DNA of 58,344 bases from contig JBBILR010000016.1 of assembly GCA_037444825.1 (NCBI GenBank), positions 1-58,344 on the forward strand, in the 5' to 3' direction. The position numbers and the translations under genes are program-made. The stretch is from JBFLVU01 sp037444825. Its GTDB lineage: Bacteria > Acidobacteriota > UBA4820 > DSQY01. The number at the start of each line of letters is the position of its first letter. The stretch's first letter is position 1. Positions 56,606 to 58,344 of the stretch are shown piece after piece. Below the pieces are notes generated by a model that saw only the letters and a list, made by a program, of their open reading frames with translations, did no database searches and was not told the DNA's origin.

Positions 56606-58339
56606 GTGAGTCGAAGGATCGCGCGGGCGCTGGCTCTCCCCCTCGTCCTCGGCGCCGTTTCCCTCTGGGCGGCGCTCCCCGAAATGGGTCCCTGCAGGCC
56701 GGAGATCCAGGCCTTTCGCGAGGCGGAGATGGCGCGAAGCCGGCGGCGGCTGCAGGGCCTGGCCGACCCGAAGAAGTACGGCGTCCAGCCCCGCCAAAAC
56801 GCCGATATTCTCCTGACCGAGCTGGATCTCCGCGTGGACCCCGGAGCCCGGCGAATCTCCGGCACGGTGGCCCTCACCTTCCGCCCCACGGCCTCCCTCC
56901 CCCGGCTTAAGCTGCGGCTGCACCGGGCCCTCTCCCTGGGGGCCTGCCGCCTCGACGGCGCCCCGGCGTCGGTGAAGCGGAAGAAGGACGACCTCACCTT
57001 CACCTTCTCCCCGGCCCTCACGCCCGGGGCGGACCACACGCTTTCCGTGGCGTACGAAGGGACCCCGGTGGTCTCCGGGTCGTTGGGAGGGGGAATGCTC
57101 TTCTCGGAGCACGACGGCGTGCCCTCGGCCACCACGCTCTCCGAGCCCTTCGATTCCTTTGCCTGGTGGCCCTGCGTGGACGACGTGGCCGACAAGACGC
57201 TGGCCCGGGTGCGCCTCACCGTCCCCGCGGGAATGGTGGGGGCCTCCAACGGCGCCCTGGAGTCCCACACCGCCAACGGCGACGGCACGGAAACCTGGAC
57301 CTGGTTCGAGGGCTACCCCATCGCCAACTACCTCATCTCCGCCAACGTCACCAACTACGCCCTCTTCACCGACGGCTACCTGGCCCGGGACGGGGTCACC
57401 TCCATGCCCCTGCTCCACTTCGTCTACCCCGAGGACGAGGCCGCGGCCCGGACGAACTTCGCCCGGGTCCCGGAGATGATCGGCTGGATGGCCGAGACCT
57501 GCGGGGAGTACCCCTTTCTCGCCGAGAAGTACGGCATGGTGGCCTTCCCCTGGGGCGGCGGCATGGAGCACCAGACGCTGACCAGCATGGGGGACCGCTT
57601 CGTCGGCGGCTCCGGGAACTACGACGAGATCTACGTCCACGAGCTGGCCCACCAGTGGTGGGGGGACGACGTCACCTGCGGCACGTGGAACGACGTCTGG
57701 CTCAACGAAGGCTTCGCCACCTACTTCGAGGCCCTCTGGATCGCCCGGGAAGAGGGCCTGGACATGGGGCGGGTCATGGCCTACTACGACGACGGGCGCT
57801 ACGACGGCTACCTCGGCGGGGCCGTCTACCTGAAGAACGGCGACACCGCCTTCACCGACACCGGCGCCATCTACGACAAGGGGGCCTGGGTCCTCCACAT
57901 GCTGCGGTACGTCGTGGGGGACGACGCCTTCTTTGCGGCCCTACGCGCCTACCGCGCCGCCCACGCCTACGGGAACGCCACCACCGAGGACCTTCGGGCC
58001 GCCTTCGAGAACGCCTGGGGAGAGGACCTCGGCTGGTTCTTCGAGCAGTGGGTCTACACCCCCAAGCGGCCGGTGTACCGCCTCTCGTGGAGCGCCGCTT
58101 CCGGCTCCGCGTCGGTCACCGTGGAGCAGCGGCAGAAACACAAGATCGCCCGCAGGACCACCCTCCGGGACGTCTACCGCATGCCCCTGGAGATCACCCT
58201 CCACTACGCCGACGGACGGTCGGAGACCCACACGGTGTGGAACGAGGAGCGGTCCCAGACCTACGCCTTTCCCACCTCCGGGACCGTCGTCTCCGTGGGC
58301 CTCGACGAGGGCAACCACGTCCTCAAGCTGGTCTTGTAG
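56606..58339 (+). CDS. Secreted M1-family aminopeptidase
   Basis: This 577-residue protein has a signal peptide (about 1-23). Its gluzincin site is HELAH (His345, Glu346, His349) with the third ligand Glu368 in LNEGFATYFE. The substrate-gating motif reads GGGMEHQTL where most M1 members have G-x-M-E-N. It cleaves N-terminal residues from peptides outside the cytoplasm. It lacks the long C-terminal helical domain of PepN-type enzymes and ends in a beta-rich domain, as in compact bacterial M1 proteins. The GTG at 56606 follows fabG by 9 nt. The gene is complete, ending 5 bp before the window edge. Confidence 0.92.
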   Translation: MSRRIARALALPLVLGAVSLWAALPEMGPCRPEIQAFREAEMARSRRRLQGLADPKKYGVQPRQNADILLTELDLRVDPGARRISGTVALTFRPTASLPRLKLRLHRALSLGACRLDGAPASVKRKKDDLTFTFSPALTPGADHTLSVAYEGTPVVSGSLGGGMLFSEHDGVPSATTLSEPFDSFAWWPCVDDVADKTLARVRLTVPAGMVGASNGALESHTANGDGTETWTWFEGYPIANYLISANVTNYALFTDGYLARDGVTSMPLLHFVYPEDEAAARTNFARVPEMIGWMAETCGEYPFLAEKYGMVAFPWGGGMEHQTLTSMGDRFVGGSGNYDEIYVHELAHQWWGDDVTCGTWNDVWLNEGFATYFEALWIAREEGLDMGRVMAYYDDGRYDGYLGGAVYLKNGDTAFTDTGAIYDKGAWVLHMLRYVVGDDAFFAALRAYRAAHAYGNATTEDLRAAFENAWGEDLGWFFEQWVYTPKRPVYRLSWSAASGSASVTVEQRQKHKIARRTTLRDVYRMPLEITLHYADGRSETHTVWNEERSQTYAFPTSGTVVSVGLDEGNHVLKLVL

Positions 58340-58344
58340 CGGCC

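Overview
The window is a GC-rich (roughly 70%) bacterial chromosomal segment. It has dense, mostly housekeeping coding on both strands, many 4-nt stop/start overlaps (GTGA or ATGA), frequent GTG starts, and one 100-N scaffold gap at 46940-47039, so it comes from a scaffolded draft or metagenome assembly. The gene set suggests an anaerobe-leaning, Gram-negative-type bacterium: energised TonB/ExbB/ExbD transport, a K+-independent-type proton-pumping pyrophosphatase, SelB, LarC, a D-lactate-dehydrogenase-like flavo-iron-sulfur protein and lipoproteins. Acidobacteriota is my best guess, because the order TPR lipoprotein-TonB-ExbB-ExbD-ExbD and the high GC fit that phylum. There is no rRNA or marker phylogeny in hand to prove it.

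Layout. 1-4769 (minus): a YtcJ-like amidohydrolase, then cheR, a short membrane chemoreceptor, cheW-like, cheY and the start of cheA. 4824-6131 (minus): a Cys/Met-metabolism PLP enzyme. 6266-10803 (plus): a fused radical-SAM/DUF2344 protein, a 524-bp gap that folds into an elaborate RNA-like structure, then an RNase E/G gene. 10793-11852 (minus): ssb and a metallo-beta-lactamase-fold hydrolase. 11931-16592 (plus): rsmD-selB, an NhaD/ArsB-like Na+/H+ antiporter and an unknown protein. 16665-22509 (minus): a TPR lipoprotein-TonB-ExbB-ExbD-ExbD operon with a strong terminator, followed by hppA. 22863-25700 (plus): a fused FAD/Fe-S oxidoreductase. 25740-32904 (minus): PP-loop sulfurtransferase, M50 protease, plsC, larC, truD, then aconitase. 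33098-36304 (plus): tRNA-Val(GAC), thrS, infC (ATT start), rpmI, rplT. 36420-38589: mtfA (minus), then a cold-shock gene with a hairpin leader and a DMT exporter (plus). 38596-42985 (minus): mutL, a CycH-like lipoprotein, mazG, miaB. 43050-47992: less familiar accessory genes around the assembly gap. 48008-51873 (minus): a pepD-type dipeptidase, then psd-pssA with a degenerate Asd-like gene. 52024-58339 (plus): yceD-rpmF-plsX-fabH, then fabD-fabG and a secreted M1 aminopeptidase.

How it works together. Lipid synthesis is represented by plsX/fabH/fabD/fabG for acyl chains, plsC for phosphatidate, and pssA/psd for phosphatidylethanolamine. Translation and tRNA modification are represented by thrS, infC, L35, L20, L32, miaB, truD, the PP-loop enzyme, rsmD and selB. 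Envelope energetics are represented by hppA and TonB/ExbBD.

The most interesting candidate for something undescribed is the 8900-9216 structure between the radical-SAM gene and the RNase E/G gene: a closed multibranch domain, a long symmetric rod and an 11-bp hairpin, with no credible coding. Secondary points of interest are the cold-shock leader hairpin, the cysteine-less Asd paralog in the PE operon, the free-standing CycH-like domain, and possible leaderless mRNAs. No CRISPR array, insertion sequence, phage or obvious defence system is visible.
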